NCBI GenBank assembly: GCA_036251875.1
Contig: CP133960.1
Span: 1,054,001-1,118,000, forward strand
DNA length: 64,000 nucleotides
Reading direction: 5' to 3'
Source: Orbaceae bacterium lpD02
GTDB lineage: Bacteria; Pseudomonadota; Gammaproteobacteria; Enterobacterales; Orbaceae
Part shown: one piece after another, positions 9,277 through 18,882 of the stretch
Numbering within the stretch: position 1 is the first letter of the stretch
Layout of the letters: each line of letters begins with the position of its first letter
Position numbers and translations under genes: made by a program
Notes under the pieces: model-generated
The model's database searches: none
The model's input: only the letters and a program-made list of their open reading frames with translations
Told to the model about the DNA's origin: nothing

Positions 9277-11439
9277 CTAAATTGTCTGTTTTAATATTTT
9301 ATTAATTTTATTAACTACACTCTTCGTATTACCACCGAAATTTAACCATGATGCTATATGATCGCCAATAATGCTTTCAATTTTACGTAGATTGATTGGT
9401 TGACCGCTTGCTAACTGATTTTCTCGAATACCTTGTGAATAATTTTCTTGAATAAGTTTAATTTTTGGGTAATTAGTGATAATTTTTTGATTTTGCAAAA
9501 TATCATCTCGAGAAATAGCCCCTCCTAATAACGCAATTTGTTCGCTAATCTCTTTACTAAAAATCCAATTAAAAAATAGCGACACTTCATCTTTTTTATC
9601 ACTATAGCGAGACATCCCTAAGGATCCTCCACCAAATAATGGATGATTCCCTGGTACCGGTGCACAGTCAATAATTGGTAAAATATTTTTATTTGAGATA
9701 TAAGAAAATAAATTCATATAGACAATTAGCATAGCTAAATCACCTTGCTCAAATTGCTCAACAGATGTTTTCCACCATCCAGCGTCAAGGTTATTGGCAA
9801 GCGAAAGAAAGGATTTAAATTCTCGTAATGTCTCTTGTGCAATAGTGTTATCTAAGACAATTGAGGTATTATCAATCACCCGTCCCCCATTTGCATAATA
9901 CCGCAATAAAAATTCAGATGCGATAATTTCACTATTACCTAATGTGACAGAGCTACCAAATAGAACTGGAGAATCACGATTAAAACGTCGATTAAAAAAC
10001 CTACTTATTTGGTTAAACTCTGCAAAATCGGTTGGTACAACAAGATTTTTTCGATATTTTTCAAAATACTGACGCTTAATCAGCGGATCATTAAACAGAT
10101 CTTGTCGATAAAATAATATCTGAATACTTGGATCAAATGGCAGCGCATAAGTGGTGCCATTGATATTACTGAAACGGTCAATAATTTGCTTTGAATAATG
10201 ACTTAATAGCTCATTTAAGTCGATATTCAGCTCACTTAATGGGGTTAATATCGGCTTTGCGAACCAAGGTAAACTAGCCATATCAATACGTACCACATCT
10301 ATTTCTCGATGTTGCTCAAGCTTATTAAATTGATGGTAAATTTCATCAAATGGCTTAACGATCAGATTAACATTAATCCCCGTTATTTTTTTAAAGTGGG
10401 GTAATAGCTTTCTCACTGCTTCTGTCGTTGGGCTTGGCAGGATTAAAAAATTAATCACCCTATCGCTTAGCAGATGTGGTTTATTTAATTCATTCTTGAG
10501 AAATAAAAAGCCTTTATTTTCAATATCATTAACTTCTTTGCCTTCTATCATACCCGTAATTTTTTGGCTTAACATGCCATAATTCATATGATATTGATAA
10601 AAATTATCGTTATAAAAAAATACATCGTTGGTGAGTGTATAAATTATTGGACATTTGACATTGCTACCTAAATAGTTAGCATTTTTAATATAACGAGCTC
10701 TTTCTATATTACTCGTTATTACCGCGTCAAAGCGCATACTTGAATTATCAAAAAAAGAAAATGCTAAATTATAATTGCCCTCAGTGGGTATCGATTCAAT
10801 ATGATGAAGCATTACTTCATATTGCAACTGATTAAAAGCGGCAAGTAAACCTTTTTTTAAAGCATATGACGGCCTATTACGTGTTGAATTAGTAAATAAT
10901 CCAATATTACGGTAATTTTTAGCCATAATTGCGATGGCAATATCTTTACCTGCTTGCTCAAAATCAAGTGAAATAAATTGCTCAGCTAATAAAGGCTGAC
11001 GATAAACAAAAATAATATTGTTTATTGGTGTTTTAACTATTTCGTAATAGTGCTTCGCACTCTCTAAACAAGAGACAATAATGATTGCTTGATCACGCTT
11101 GACTGCTATTTTTTGTATTAATTGTAATTCGCGCTCTTTTGAATCATGGGTGATATATAACGACAATTCATAACCAAGTGAGCTTAAATCTTGAAATAAG
11201 CCATCATAAAGACAACTATATTGTTCTGCGGTAATATTGGGTAAGACCACTGAAATAGTTTTGGTATAACCTTCTTTTAATACTTTTGCTGACAAGTTAA
11301 ATTGATAACCTAATTTCAAGGCAGCTTCTTCGACTAATTTTATTTTTTTAACACTAACATTTCCTCGCCCATTAAGTACATTAGAAACTGTACCATGTGA
11401 AACACCTGCTATTTTAGCAATATCTTTTATCGTCGCCAT
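9277..11439 (-). CDS. LacI-family regulator fused to an extracellular-type solute-binding domain
   Basis: 720 residues, about twice the length of a normal LacI regulator. Residues 1-50 are a clear LacI helix-turn-helix and hinge (TIKDIAKIAGVSHGTVSNVL). Residues about 60-325 are the usual periplasmic-binding-protein-like effector domain (SVVLPNITAEQY; a FDAVITSN segment). From about 327 to the end there is a second, different binding fold that resembles family-1 sugar-binding proteins of ABC importers (LPSPTTEAVRKLLPHFKKITG; INGTTYALPFDPSIQILFYRQDLF; GGGSLGMSRYS). No signal peptide precedes it, so it should act in the cytoplasm. Probably a sugar-responsive DNA-binding protein with two sensing modules. 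Its target is not evident; neighbours are thrS and divergent cyaY. No closely linked transporter. Confidence 0.8.
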   Translation of the reverse strand: MATIKDIAKIAGVSHGTVSNVLNGRGNVSVKKIKLVEEAALKLGYQFNLSAKVLKEGYTKTISVVLPNITAEQYSCLYDGLFQDLSSLGYELSLYITHDSKERELQLIQKIAVKRDQAIIIVSCLESAKHYYEIVKTPINNIIFVYRQPLLAEQFISLDFEQAGKDIAIAIMAKNYRNIGLFTNSTRNRPSYALKKGLLAAFNQLQYEVMLHHIESIPTEGNYNLAFSFFDNSSMRFDAVITSNIERARYIKNANYLGSNVKCPIIYTLTNDVFFYNDNFYQYHMNYGMLSQKITGMIEGKEVNDIENKGFLFLKNELNKPHLLSDRVINFLILPSPTTEAVRKLLPHFKKITGINVNLIVKPFDEIYHQFNKLEQHREIDVVRIDMASLPWFAKPILTPLSELNIDLNELLSHYSKQIIDRFSNINGTTYALPFDPSIQILFYRQDLFNDPLIKRQYFEKYRKNLVVPTDFAEFNQISRFFNRRFNRDSPVLFGSSVTLGNSEIIASEFLLRYYANGGRVIDNTSIVLDNTIAQETLREFKSFLSLANNLDAGWWKTSVEQFEQGDLAMLIVYMNLFSYISNKNILPIIDCAPVPGNHPLFGGGSLGMSRYSDKKDEVSLFFNWIFSKEISEQIALLGGAISRDDILQNQKIITNYPKIKLIQENYSQGIRENQLASGQPINLRKIESIIGDHIASWLNFGGNTKSVVNKINKILKQTI

Positions 11440-11588
11440 CTAATGCCAGTCCAATCAAGCCAATTAAATATTGAATAATTATTATAGTCACATTACGTGC
11501 ACTTTAATTTGTATTTCTTACTTTAGCATATAAAGTATTATGTTATGATAAAATAATCGATATAACCGAATTAATAATGGGGAATCTA

Positions 11589-11900
11589 ATGAATACCAAT
11601 CAATTTTATGAGCTTGCTAATCAGCTCTTTATTAAAATTGAACAGCAATTAGATGATTATGCTGAACAACATAATACTGATATTGACTATGAAAGGCATG
11701 GTAATGTAATCACTATTACCTTTGAAAATCAAAGTAAAATTATCATTAATACTCAAGAACCTTTACTACAAATTTGGATGGCCACACGTAGACAAGGTTA
11801 TCATTTTGATTATAAAGACGGTGAATGGATTTGTAGCCGGAGTGGCAATCAATTTAACCAACTATTCGATGACGCTACGCAGGATCAAATTAATCATTAA
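11589..11900 (+). CDS. cyaY: Frataxin-like iron-donor protein CyaY
   Basis: Bacterial frataxin that binds iron and modulates IscS-driven Fe-S cluster assembly. 103 residues from the ATG at 11589, close to the E. coli 106. An in-frame ATG at 11577 is possible, but GGGGA at 11579-11583 is well spaced for 11589. Visible family features: an acidic N-terminal helix (QQLDDYAEQH), a VITITFENQSKIIINTQEPL strand pair and the IWMATRRQGYHFDY motif. Monocistronic and divergent from the LacI-type regulator; convergent with ilvH 41 bases away. Confidence 0.93.
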   Translation: MNTNQFYELANQLFIKIEQQLDDYAEQHNTDIDYERHGNVITITFENQSKIIINTQEPLLQIWMATRRQGYHFDYKDGEWICSRSGNQFNQLFDDATQDQINH

Positions 11901-11941
11901 AAGGCGCCAATAAGCACCTTCTTAGAAGGCATTATAATTAA

Positions 11942-12436
11942 TTACTTGCTAGTTTTATCGCTACGCGATAACCCAATAATGCCAGAACGAACCATTTCAA
12001 CAATCTCACAGTTTTCACGAATAGCACATAAAAAAGATTCTAATTTTTCACTGTTACCAGTTAATTGAATAATGAACTGTGTTGCTTTTACATCTACAAT
12101 CAAACCACGGAAAATGTCAACGCAGCGTTTAACCTCATCTCTAGCTTGAGAACCTTTAGCTACAATTTTTACTAACATGATTTCGCGCTCAACATGAGGG
12201 CCTTCAGTTAAATCATAAACTCGATAAACATCGACTAATTTATGTAGCTGCTTTTGTATTTGTTCAAGCACATGAACATCACCACTTGTTTGAATGGTCA
12301 TTCGTGACATAGTCGGATCTTCCGTTGGCGCCACTGTTACACTTTCAATATTAAATCCACGTTGAGAAAATAATCCAATCACTCTAGACAATGCTCCTGG
12401 TTCATTTTCAATTAAAATCGATAATATATAACGCAT
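11942..12436 (-). CDS. ilvH: Acetolactate synthase III small (regulatory) subunit
   Basis: ACT-domain regulatory chain that stimulates IlvI and confers valine feedback inhibition. 164 residues (E. coli 163). Begins [33 protein letters not shown], the classical ACT start; the Gly and Asn residues of the valine site (N11, G14 region) are present. Its ATG overlaps the ilvI stop by one base (TAATG), implying coupled translation and balanced subunits. Confidence 0.96.
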   Translation of the reverse strand: MRYILSILIENEPGALSRVIGLFSQRGFNIESVTVAPTEDPTMSRMTIQTSGDVHVLEQIQKQLHKLVDVYRVYDLTEGPHVEREIMLVKIVAKGSQARDEVKRCVDIFRGLIVDVKATQFIIQLTGNSEKLESFLCAIRENCEIVEMVRSGIIGLSRSDKTSK

Positions 12437-14154
12437 TATGTTCTCTCCGTTTTACTTAGCCACATCTCATTCATTGCGCCTCCACGAACTTGCATCGGAT
12501 AAACATGCTCTGTTGCATCAGTCATAACATCAATGAATACGAGTTTATTTTTAATTGCTAAGGCTTTTTTTAGTATTGGCTCTAAGTCACTGCGTTTCTT
12601 GATTGACATTCCTATGTGACCATAGGCCTCGGCAATTTTAGCAAAATCAGGTAATGATTCCATATACGAACTTGAATGGCGGCCAGCATAAATCATATCT
12701 TGCCACTGCTTTACCATCCCCAAAAAGCGATTATTAAGATTTAAAATAATAATGGGTAGATCGTACTGCAGTGCTGTTGATAGCTCTTGAATATTCATTT
12801 GGATACTACCATCGCCAGTAATACAAATAACACGCTGCTCAGGAAAAGCCAGCTTTACCCCCAAAGCAGCAGGAAAACCAAATCCCATGGTACCAAGGCC
12901 CCCAGAAGTAATGAAATGACGTGGTTTATCAAATGGATAATACAGCGCGGCAAACATTTGGTGTTGGCCTACATCGGTCGCCACGTAAGCGTCACCTTTT
13001 GTTAATTTATATAACATTTCAACCGCTTCTTGTGGCTTAATCAAATCGCCTTCATGACTATAGGCTAGACAATTCTTAGCTCTCCAGTGTTCAATCTGTT
13101 TCCACCAATCAACGATGGCATCTAAATCTTGTATAGTTTTTTCTTCAGTCAATTGTTCCAGCATATTTTCCAGTACGAGTTTTGCATCACCAACAATAGG
13201 AATAGCTGTCATTACAATTTTAGAGATAGAGGTTGGATCGATATCTACATGTAAAATCTGAGCATCAGGACAATATTTAGCTAAATTATTAGTCGTCCTG
13301 TCGTCAAAGCGTGCGCCTACTGCCAAAATAACATCAGCATTGTGCATTGCCATATTGGCTTCATAGACACCATGCATGCCTAACATACCTAAATTTTGTT
13401 TATGTGTACCAGGAAATGCACTAATCCCCATTAAAGTTGTCGTAACAGGCAAATTAAGTTTCTCAGCTAACGTTTTAACATAATCCGTTGCGTTAGCAGT
13501 AATAACCCCTCCACCGACATAAAATACTGGTTTTTTTGCACTAAGTAGTACTTTTAATGCTTTTCTAATTTGACCTTTATGGCCTTGGATAGTTGGATTA
13601 TAAGAACGCATCGCTATTGATTTAGGATAACTATAATTATATTTTATTGCCGGATTCATCACATCTTTCGGCAAATCAATCACTACTGGACCCGGACGGC
13701 CTGTAGATGCAATATAAAATGCTTTTTTAATTGTTTCAGCAATATCTTCGGTTTTTTTAATCAGAAAACTATGTTTAACAACAGGCCGAGAAATCCCCAC
13801 CATATCACATTCTTGAAATGCGTCATAGCCAATCAAATTACTAGCCACTTGCCCTGAAATAATAACCATCGGAATAGAATCCATGTAAGCAGTTGCAATG
13901 CCGGTTATCGTATTCGTTGCCCCGGGTCCTGACGTTACTAAAACAACACCGACATCCCCTGTAGCCCTTGCATAACCATCAGCCATATGAACCGCGGCTT
14001 GCTCATGCCTGACGAGCACATGCTCTATGCCGCCAAGAGTATGCAGCGCATCATAAATATCTAATACACTACCGCCTGGATAACCAAAAATCTGTTTGAC
14101 ACCTTGATCTATTAAAGATTGGATCACCATCTCTGCACCGGACAATTTTGCCAT
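12436..14154 (-). CDS. ilvI: Acetolactate synthase III catalytic subunit
   Basis: Thiamine-diphosphate enzyme, first common step of branched-chain amino acid synthesis. 572 residues from the ATG at 14154 (E. coli 574). Upstream ATGs at 14169 and 14166 lack a ribosome site, whereas GGAGG lies 6 bases before 14154. Motifs: [14 protein letters not shown] with the catalytic glutamate of [18 protein letters not shown], and the ThDP/Mg motif [12 protein letters not shown] near residue 440. Closer to IlvI than IlvB or IlvG. The ilvIH pair is intact; the 14155-14432 spacer is shared with the divergent PTS operon. Confidence 0.96.
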   Translation of the reverse strand: MAKLSGAEMVIQSLIDQGVKQIFGYPGGSVLDIYDALHTLGGIEHVLVRHEQAAVHMADGYARATGDVGVVLVTSGPGATNTITGIATAYMDSIPMVIISGQVASNLIGYDAFQECDMVGISRPVVKHSFLIKKTEDIAETIKKAFYIASTGRPGPVVIDLPKDVMNPAIKYNYSYPKSIAMRSYNPTIQGHKGQIRKALKVLLSAKKPVFYVGGGVITANATDYVKTLAEKLNLPVTTTLMGISAFPGTHKQNLGMLGMHGVYEANMAMHNADVILAVGARFDDRTTNNLAKYCPDAQILHVDIDPTSISKIVMTAIPIVGDAKLVLENMLEQLTEEKTIQDLDAIVDWWKQIEHWRAKNCLAYSHEGDLIKPQEAVEMLYKLTKGDAYVATDVGQHQMFAALYYPFDKPRHFITSGGLGTMGFGFPAALGVKLAFPEQRVICITGDGSIQMNIQELSTALQYDLPIIILNLNNRFLGMVKQWQDMIYAGRHSSSYMESLPDFAKIAEAYGHIGMSIKKRSDLEPILKKALAIKNKLVFIDVMTDATEHVYPMQVRGGAMNEMWLSKTERT

Positions 14155-14339
14155 ATTAGCCTCCATCATTAATCTTAAAAAAAGATTACATTTCTCTATT
14201 TATAATGAATAGAATTATAATGGTTTAATTAGAATTGTTAAGTAGCAAAGTCAATATTTGACTATTAGCAAAATGGAACAAATAAGTGTTATTAAATTTA
14301 AACAATTCAAATTTTATGATTTTTATCAAAAATATTTTA

Positions 14340-14356
14340 TGTGACACAAATCAACA
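14340..14356 (+). promoter_or_regulatory. Possible CRP site upstream of the mannose-type PTS operon
   Basis: TGTGACACAAATCAACA: a perfect left half TGTGA and a partial right half TCA(A)CA with the correct six-base spacer. It lies about 85 bases before the PTS start codon and upstream of a plausible -10 (TATACT, 14394-14399). CRP control of a PTS operon is biologically expected. The right half is degenerate, so this is only a candidate. Confidence 0.4.
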
Positions 14357-14432
14357 ATAATTTAGTTTCCCTTTGATAATATTAAAAAAATTTTATACTA
14401 TAATTATGAAAGTATAACAGAGGAGGCGCAAA

Positions 14433-15410
14433 ATGGTTGGAATTATCCTAGCTAGTCATGGAGACTTTGCTGAAGGTATTCTACAATCAGGAGCAATGAT
14501 ATTTGGCGAACAAGAAAATGTGAAAGCAGTTACTTTGCACCCAAGTGATAGCCCTGAAAGTTTAAAAGATCGAATGAAAGAAGCAATTGCAACTTTCGAT
14601 AGTAATGACGAAATTTTGTTTTTAGTCGATTTGTGGGGGGGAACACCGTTTAATCAAGCAAATGGCTTATGTGATGGCCACAATGATAAATGGGCGATAG
14701 CATCAGGGCTTAACTTACCCATGCTTATTGAAGCCTACACCGCTAGATTGTCAACCAACTCTGCTAAAGAAATTGCAATCACAATTATTGAGCCTGCTCA
14801 AGAGGGAATCAAAACTAACATATCAACAGTAACAACTAAAGCCAAAGCTGTCTCTACAGGGAAAAGCATTGCACCAGGCACTGTGCTAGGTAATGGTAAA
14901 CTTAAAATCGTGCTCGCACGGGTTGATTCGCGTTTATTACACGGACAGGTCGCAACGGCTTGGACTCAAGCAACAAATCCCAATCGAATAATTGTGGTTT
15001 CAGACTCGGTTGCTAAAGATGAACTGCGTAAAAAGCTTATTGAACAAGCGGCTCCTCCAGGAGTGAAAGCGAATGTAGTCCCTATTAACAAAATTATTGA
15101 AATTTCCAAAGATCCTCGTTTTGGTAATACCAAAGCACTGCTATTATTTGAAAATCCGCAAGATGTATTACGGGTAATCGATGGCGGTGTTGAAATTAGC
15201 GATTTAAATGTTGGTTCTATGGCGCATTCTGTTGGTAAAGTCATGGTCAATAAAGTATTGTCAATGAACGCTAATGATGTCGCTACATTTGAAAAGCTAA
15301 AACAAAAAAATGTTCAATTTAATGTTCGCAAGGTGCCTAACGATTCAAGTAGTAATATGGATGAATTGTTAAAAAAAGCGAAAGAAGAACTAGCGGAACA
15401 GAAAAGTTAG
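14433..15410 (+). CDS. manX: PTS mannose/fructose/sorbose-family EIIAB component
   Basis: Cytoplasmic phosphorelay protein that passes phosphate from HPr to the incoming sugar. 325 residues in two domains. EIIA (1-125) has the phospho-histidine in ILASHGDFAEG (His9). EIIB (about 155-325) has its phospho-histidine in RVDSRLLHGQVATAWT. The linker is Ala/Thr/Lys-rich. The protein resembles Lactobacillales ManL much more than enteric ManX (GAMIFGEQENV, LVDLWGGTPFNQANGL, NRIIVVSDSVAKDELRKKLIEQ). Strong GAGGAGG ribosome site. First gene of the operon with IIC and IID; the sugar is probably mannose or glucose, with other hexoses or amino sugars possible. Confidence 0.92.
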   Translation: MVGIILASHGDFAEGILQSGAMIFGEQENVKAVTLHPSDSPESLKDRMKEAIATFDSNDEILFLVDLWGGTPFNQANGLCDGHNDKWAIASGLNLPMLIEAYTARLSTNSAKEIAITIIEPAQEGIKTNISTVTTKAKAVSTGKSIAPGTVLGNGKLKIVLARVDSRLLHGQVATAWTQATNPNRIIVVSDSVAKDELRKKLIEQAAPPGVKANVVPINKIIEISKDPRFGNTKALLLFENPQDVLRVIDGGVEISDLNVGSMAHSVGKVMVNKVLSMNANDVATFEKLKQKNVQFNVRKVPNDSSSNMDELLKKAKEELAEQKS

Positions 15411-15432
15411 TATTAAATTAAAGAGGTTTATT

Positions 15433-16233
15433 ATGGATTTATCTATTTTATCAATTGTATTGGTCATATTTGTTGCTTTTCTTGCAGGTATGGAAGGTAT
15501 TTTAGACCAATTTCAATTTCATCAACCTTTAGTTGCTTGTTCGCTAATCGGTCTAGTCACTGGCAATCTTGAAGCTGGCGTTGTGCTCGGTGGCACGCTG
15601 CAGATGATAGCACTTGGTTGGGCGAATATTGGCGCAGCGGTCGCGCCAGATGCAGCTCTTGCATCGGTCGCTTCAGCAATTATTCTTGTATTAGGTGGCC
15701 AAGGCGTTGCCGGCGTACCCACCGCTATTGCAGTTGCTATTCCGCTAGCTGTAGCAGGACTATTTTTAACTATGATTGTACGTACACTTGCTGTACCAAT
15801 GGTTCATATGATGGATGCTGCCGCAGAAAAAGGAAATATTAAACAGATAGAAATATTACAAATTCTAGCAATTTGCATGCAAGGATTACGTATTGCAATT
15901 CCTGCTGGTGCGTTAATTTTTATTCCAGCCAATGTTGTACAAAGTGCCTTAAACTCGATGCCTGAATGGTTAACAACTGGTATGGCAATCGGCGGAGGGA
16001 TGGTCGTTGCAGTAGGTTACGCGATGGTCATTAATATGATGGCCAACAGAGAGGTATGGCCATTTTTTATCATTGGATTTGTCGTAGCCGCAATTTCACA
16101 ACTAACACTTATTGCACTGGGGGCCTTAGGTATTGCTTTAGCACTCATTTATTTAAATCTTTCTGAACGTGGTAATTCATCTAGTGGCGGTAATACTGGT
16201 GATCCACTTGATGATATCTTAAATGATTACTAA
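15433..16233 (+). CDS. manY: PTS mannose-family EIIC component
   Basis: Membrane subunit that forms the sugar pathway with EIID. 266 residues, strongly hydrophobic, with the family signature FLAGMEGILDQFQFHQPLVACSL near residue 15-38 and GGTLQMIALGWANIGAAVAPD. It ends in a GGNTGDPLDDILNDY tail of the type seen in Lactobacillales ManM, and I recall no such tail in E. coli ManY. It begins 22 bases after the EIIAB stop with AAAGAGG upstream. Its last codons overlap a spurious upstream start for EIID. Confidence 0.93.
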   Translation: MDLSILSIVLVIFVAFLAGMEGILDQFQFHQPLVACSLIGLVTGNLEAGVVLGGTLQMIALGWANIGAAVAPDAALASVASAIILVLGGQGVAGVPTAIAVAIPLAVAGLFLTMIVRTLAVPMVHMMDAAAEKGNIKQIEILQILAICMQGLRIAIPAGALIFIPANVVQSALNSMPEWLTTGMAIGGGMVVAVGYAMVINMMANREVWPFFIIGFVVAAISQLTLIALGALGIALALIYLNLSERGNSSSGGNTGDPLDDILNDY

Positions 16234-16249
16234 GGACGGGGAGAATAAA

Positions 16250-17161
16250 ATGGAAAAGAAAATTCAATTAACTAAAAAAGATCGTTTATCTGTTGCTTGG
16301 CGTTCAACTTTCCTTCAAGGCTCTTGGAACTACGAGCGAATGCAAAATGGTGGTTGGGCATATTCAATGATCCCTGCGATCAAAAAATTATACAAAACCA
16401 AAGAAGATCAGTCCGCGGCATTAAAACGCCACTTAGAATTTTTTAATACCCATCCATACTTAGCCTCACCTGTTCTAGGGGTAACATTAGCTCTAGAAGA
16501 AGAAAGAGCAAATGGCGCGCCAGTTGACGATGTCGCTATCCAAGGGGTAAAAGTTGGGATGATGGGACCTCTTGCTGGTGTCGGCGATCCGGTATTCTGG
16601 TTTACCGTGAGACCGATGCTTGGTGCGCTTGGTGCATCACTAGCTATCAGTGGTAATATTATGGGTCCGATTTTATTCTTTGTTTTATGGAATATCATTC
16701 GTTGGGGCTTTATGTGGTATACCCAAGAATTTGGATACCGTACGGGTTCTAAAATTACGGATAACTTATCAGGTGGATTACTACAAAAAATTACGAAAGG
16801 GGCATCTATTCTAGGCATGTTTGTGCTTGCTGCTCTGGTGCAAAGGTGGGTATCAATCAACTTCAAGCCTATCGTATCAACAGTAACATTAGACAAAGGT
16901 GCGTTTATTAACTGGGATTCATTACCGCTAGGGAGTGAAGGAATAAAACAAGCTTTAATCCAGGCTCAAAGTGGCTTATCTTTAACGCACCACAAAGTTA
17001 CCACTTTACAAAACAACTTAGATCAACTAATTCCTGGTCTAGTGCCATTATTATTAACCTTCTTGTGCATGTGGTTGCTACGTAAAAAAATATCACCAAT
17101 TGCTATTATTATTGGATTATTTGTCGTCGGTATTGCAGGACACGTGATTGGTCTTTTATAA
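16250..17161 (+). CDS. manZ: PTS mannose-family EIID component
   Basis: Partner of EIIC in the membrane channel. 303 residues from ATG 16250, which has GGGGAG 6 bases upstream; the earlier ATG at 16223 overlaps manY and lacks a site. Hallmarks: STFLQGSWNYERMQNGGWAY, RHLEFFNTHPYLASPVLGVTLALEEERANG and GPLAGVGDPVFW. About residues 210-255 hold an extra extracytoplasmic segment absent from E. coli ManZ but typical of Gram-positive ManN (the region associated with class IIa bacteriocin recognition). The segment is visible; origin by transfer is inference. Confidence 0.93.
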   Translation: MEKKIQLTKKDRLSVAWRSTFLQGSWNYERMQNGGWAYSMIPAIKKLYKTKEDQSAALKRHLEFFNTHPYLASPVLGVTLALEEERANGAPVDDVAIQGVKVGMMGPLAGVGDPVFWFTVRPMLGALGASLAISGNIMGPILFFVLWNIIRWGFMWYTQEFGYRTGSKITDNLSGGLLQKITKGASILGMFVLAALVQRWVSINFKPIVSTVTLDKGAFINWDSLPLGSEGIKQALIQAQSGLSLTHHKVTTLQNNLDQLIPGLVPLLLTFLCMWLLRKKISPIAIIIGLFVVGIAGHVIGLL

Positions 17162-17177
17162 TAATAAAAACCACTAT

Positions 17178-17213
17178 ATAAAGCCTAGTTTATCTAGGCT
17201 TTATTGTTTTTAA
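17178..17213 (+). terminator. Terminator after manXYZ
   Basis: Stem ATAAAGCCTAG/CTAGGCTTTAT (17178-17188, 17194-17204) with a five-base loop, followed by TGTTTTT. It lies between EIID and the DUF956 gene. Some read-through would be needed if that gene shares the operon promoter. Confidence 0.82.
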
Positions 17214-17269
17214 TAAGAAAATATTAATCTTATAAAAAAAACTGTATACAAAAGAGAGAATGGTTATTT

Positions 17270-17638
17270 ATGGCACAATCTTTAAATACAAAAATCGATT
17301 TAGTCATTAAAGGCACCGCCTTTATGGGACTGTCTGAATATGGTGAAATTATGATTGGTGATAAAGCATTTGAATTCTATCATACACAAGACAATCGCAA
17401 GTACATTCAAATACCGTGGGATGAGATTGATTATGTGATAGCCTCTGTGCTATTCAAAGGCAGATGGATCCCTCGCTATTCAATAAAAACCAAACGTAAT
17501 GGTACATTTACTTTCGCATCAAAAGAGCCCAAAAAAGTATTACGCGCAATTAGAGTCTACCTTGATGGCAAGCAGATGGTAAAATCGCTCAGCTTTTTTG
17601 ACGTAATAAAACGCGCTTTTAGGAGAAAAAAAGCCTAA
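17270..17638 (+). CDS. manO: DUF956 family protein linked to mannose-type PTS (ManO-like)
   Basis: 122 residues, no signal peptide or membrane span. It begins with a strand-rich domain (DLVIKGTAFMGLSEYGEIMIGDKAFEFY) resembling a PH/GRAM-like fold and ends in a strongly basic tail (FRRKKA). Recognised as the DUF956 family, which in Lactobacillales almost always follows mannose-PTS genes and is called ManO; its function is not established. GAGAGAA upstream fits a ribosome site. Separated from manZ by a terminator but on the same strand, so it is probably a regulatory accessory of this PTS. The gene name rests on context. Confidence 0.75.
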   Translation: MAQSLNTKIDLVIKGTAFMGLSEYGEIMIGDKAFEFYHTQDNRKYIQIPWDEIDYVIASVLFKGRWIPRYSIKTKRNGTFTFASKEPKKVLRAIRVYLDGKQMVKSLSFFDVIKRAFRRKKA

Positions 17639-17691
17639 AATATAACTCAAATCTATTGTAGCTTTTTAATACCAATTATTAAGGAAATAAA

Positions 17692-18882
17692 ATGCATAAC
17701 ACAATGTGGAAATTAGCTAATGTTATAAAAGATTATGACTGGGGAACGAAAACAGCGCTATTTGAACTATTCAATATTACTAATACCAACAATAAACCTC
17801 AAGCTGAAATTTGGATGGGTGTCCACCCTTCAGGTGTATCCACAGCGGTTGATACTCAAGGAAAGCAAATAAAGTTGGATCAACTTATCGCACAAAATTC
17901 GATACAGATCCTTGGTGACAAGACCAAGAACCGATACCATACGCTGCCTTATTTATTTAAAGTCTTATCAGCGCAAGAACCACTCTCGATTCAAGTTCAT
18001 CCTGAATTATCGAAAGCTAAAAAAGGCTACGAAAAAGAAAATGAACTCGGAATTCCACTTGATTCACCCAAAAGAAATTACAAAGACCCAAACCATAAAC
18101 CGGAGCTAGTTTATGCTTTAACACCTTATTGGGCAATGAATGGTTTTAGACCTATTACTGAAATTATATTACTATTTAGCTCACTGAATATTCAAGCTAT
18201 TAAAAATGAAGTTAACGAATTAACCAATAACCAAACTGATAGTGGATTAAAAGCATTTTTTACTAGCTTGCTAAAACTAGATGACACACACAAAAAACAT
18301 GCTTTACTAGAATTCAAATCAAAAATTGAACTCCTCAATGACATACCATTTAATATTATCAAAGAGATAGCAAAGAAATTTCCTGATGATATTGGCTTAT
18401 TTGCACCTTTAATTTTAAATATTATTCAATTACAGCCCGGCGAAGCCATGTTTTTAAAAGCACAAACACCTCATGCTTACTTAAAAGGTACTGGACTCGA
18501 AATTATGGCGAGCTCTGACAATGTATTGCGAGCAGGGTTAACATCAAAATACATTGATATAAATGAACTTATTGATAATACTACATTTCATAGTATTCCT
18601 GCCGATCAATTGCTGACTCAACCTGTTAAGCAAAATAATAAAATTAATTTTCCTGTTCCGATTGATGATTTTGCGTTTGAAATCATTTATAGCGACCAAC
18701 ACTTACAGACGGAAAAACTACAGAGTGCTGAAATTATTTTTTGTATAGAAGGTGAAATCACGTTATCAACAGCAACTGATAGCTTTACTATAAAAGCTGG
18801 TGAATCGGTATTTATCGCTTATTGCGCTGGTTTTTTTGACTATAAAGGAAACGGTGTGCTAGCGAGAGCCTCTAATAAATAA
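17692..18882 (+). CDS. manA: Mannose-6-phosphate isomerase, class I
   Basis: Zinc enzyme interconverting mannose-6-P and fructose-6-P. 396 residues (E. coli 391). Zinc ligands are visible in QVHP (about residue 99), NHKPELVYAL and TPHAYL; the active-site GLTSKYIDI stretch follows. ATG with AAGGAA 6 bases upstream. This copy looks of the enteric type, unlike the Gram-positive-looking PTS before it. It would feed PTS-derived mannose-6-P into glycolysis and prevent its accumulation. Confidence 0.95.
   Translation: MHNTMWKLANVIKDYDWGTKTALFELFNITNTNNKPQAEIWMGVHPSGVSTAVDTQGKQIKLDQLIAQNSIQILGDKTKNRYHTLPYLFKVLSAQEPLSIQVHPELSKAKKGYEKENELGIPLDSPKRNYKDPNHKPELVYALTPYWAMNGFRPITEIILLFSSLNIQAIKNEVNELTNNQTDSGLKAFFTSLLKLDDTHKKHALLEFKSKIELLNDIPFNIIKEIAKKFPDDIGLFAPLILNIIQLQPGEAMFLKAQTPHAYLKGTGLEIMASSDNVLRAGLTSKYIDINELIDNTTFHSIPADQLLTQPVKQNNKINFPVPIDDFAFEIIYSDQHLQTEKLQSAEIIFCIEGEITLSTATDSFTIKAGESVFIAYCAGFFDYKGNGVLARASNK

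Noticed and set aside
11919-11932. Terminator between cyaY and ilvH (CCTTC/GAAGG)
   Set aside because: Only a 5-bp stem with a 3-base loop and no T-run; cannot be supported.
16408-16896. 162-codon minus-strand frame inside manZ
   Set aside because: Antisense shadow of a well-supported gene; no similarity that I recognise.
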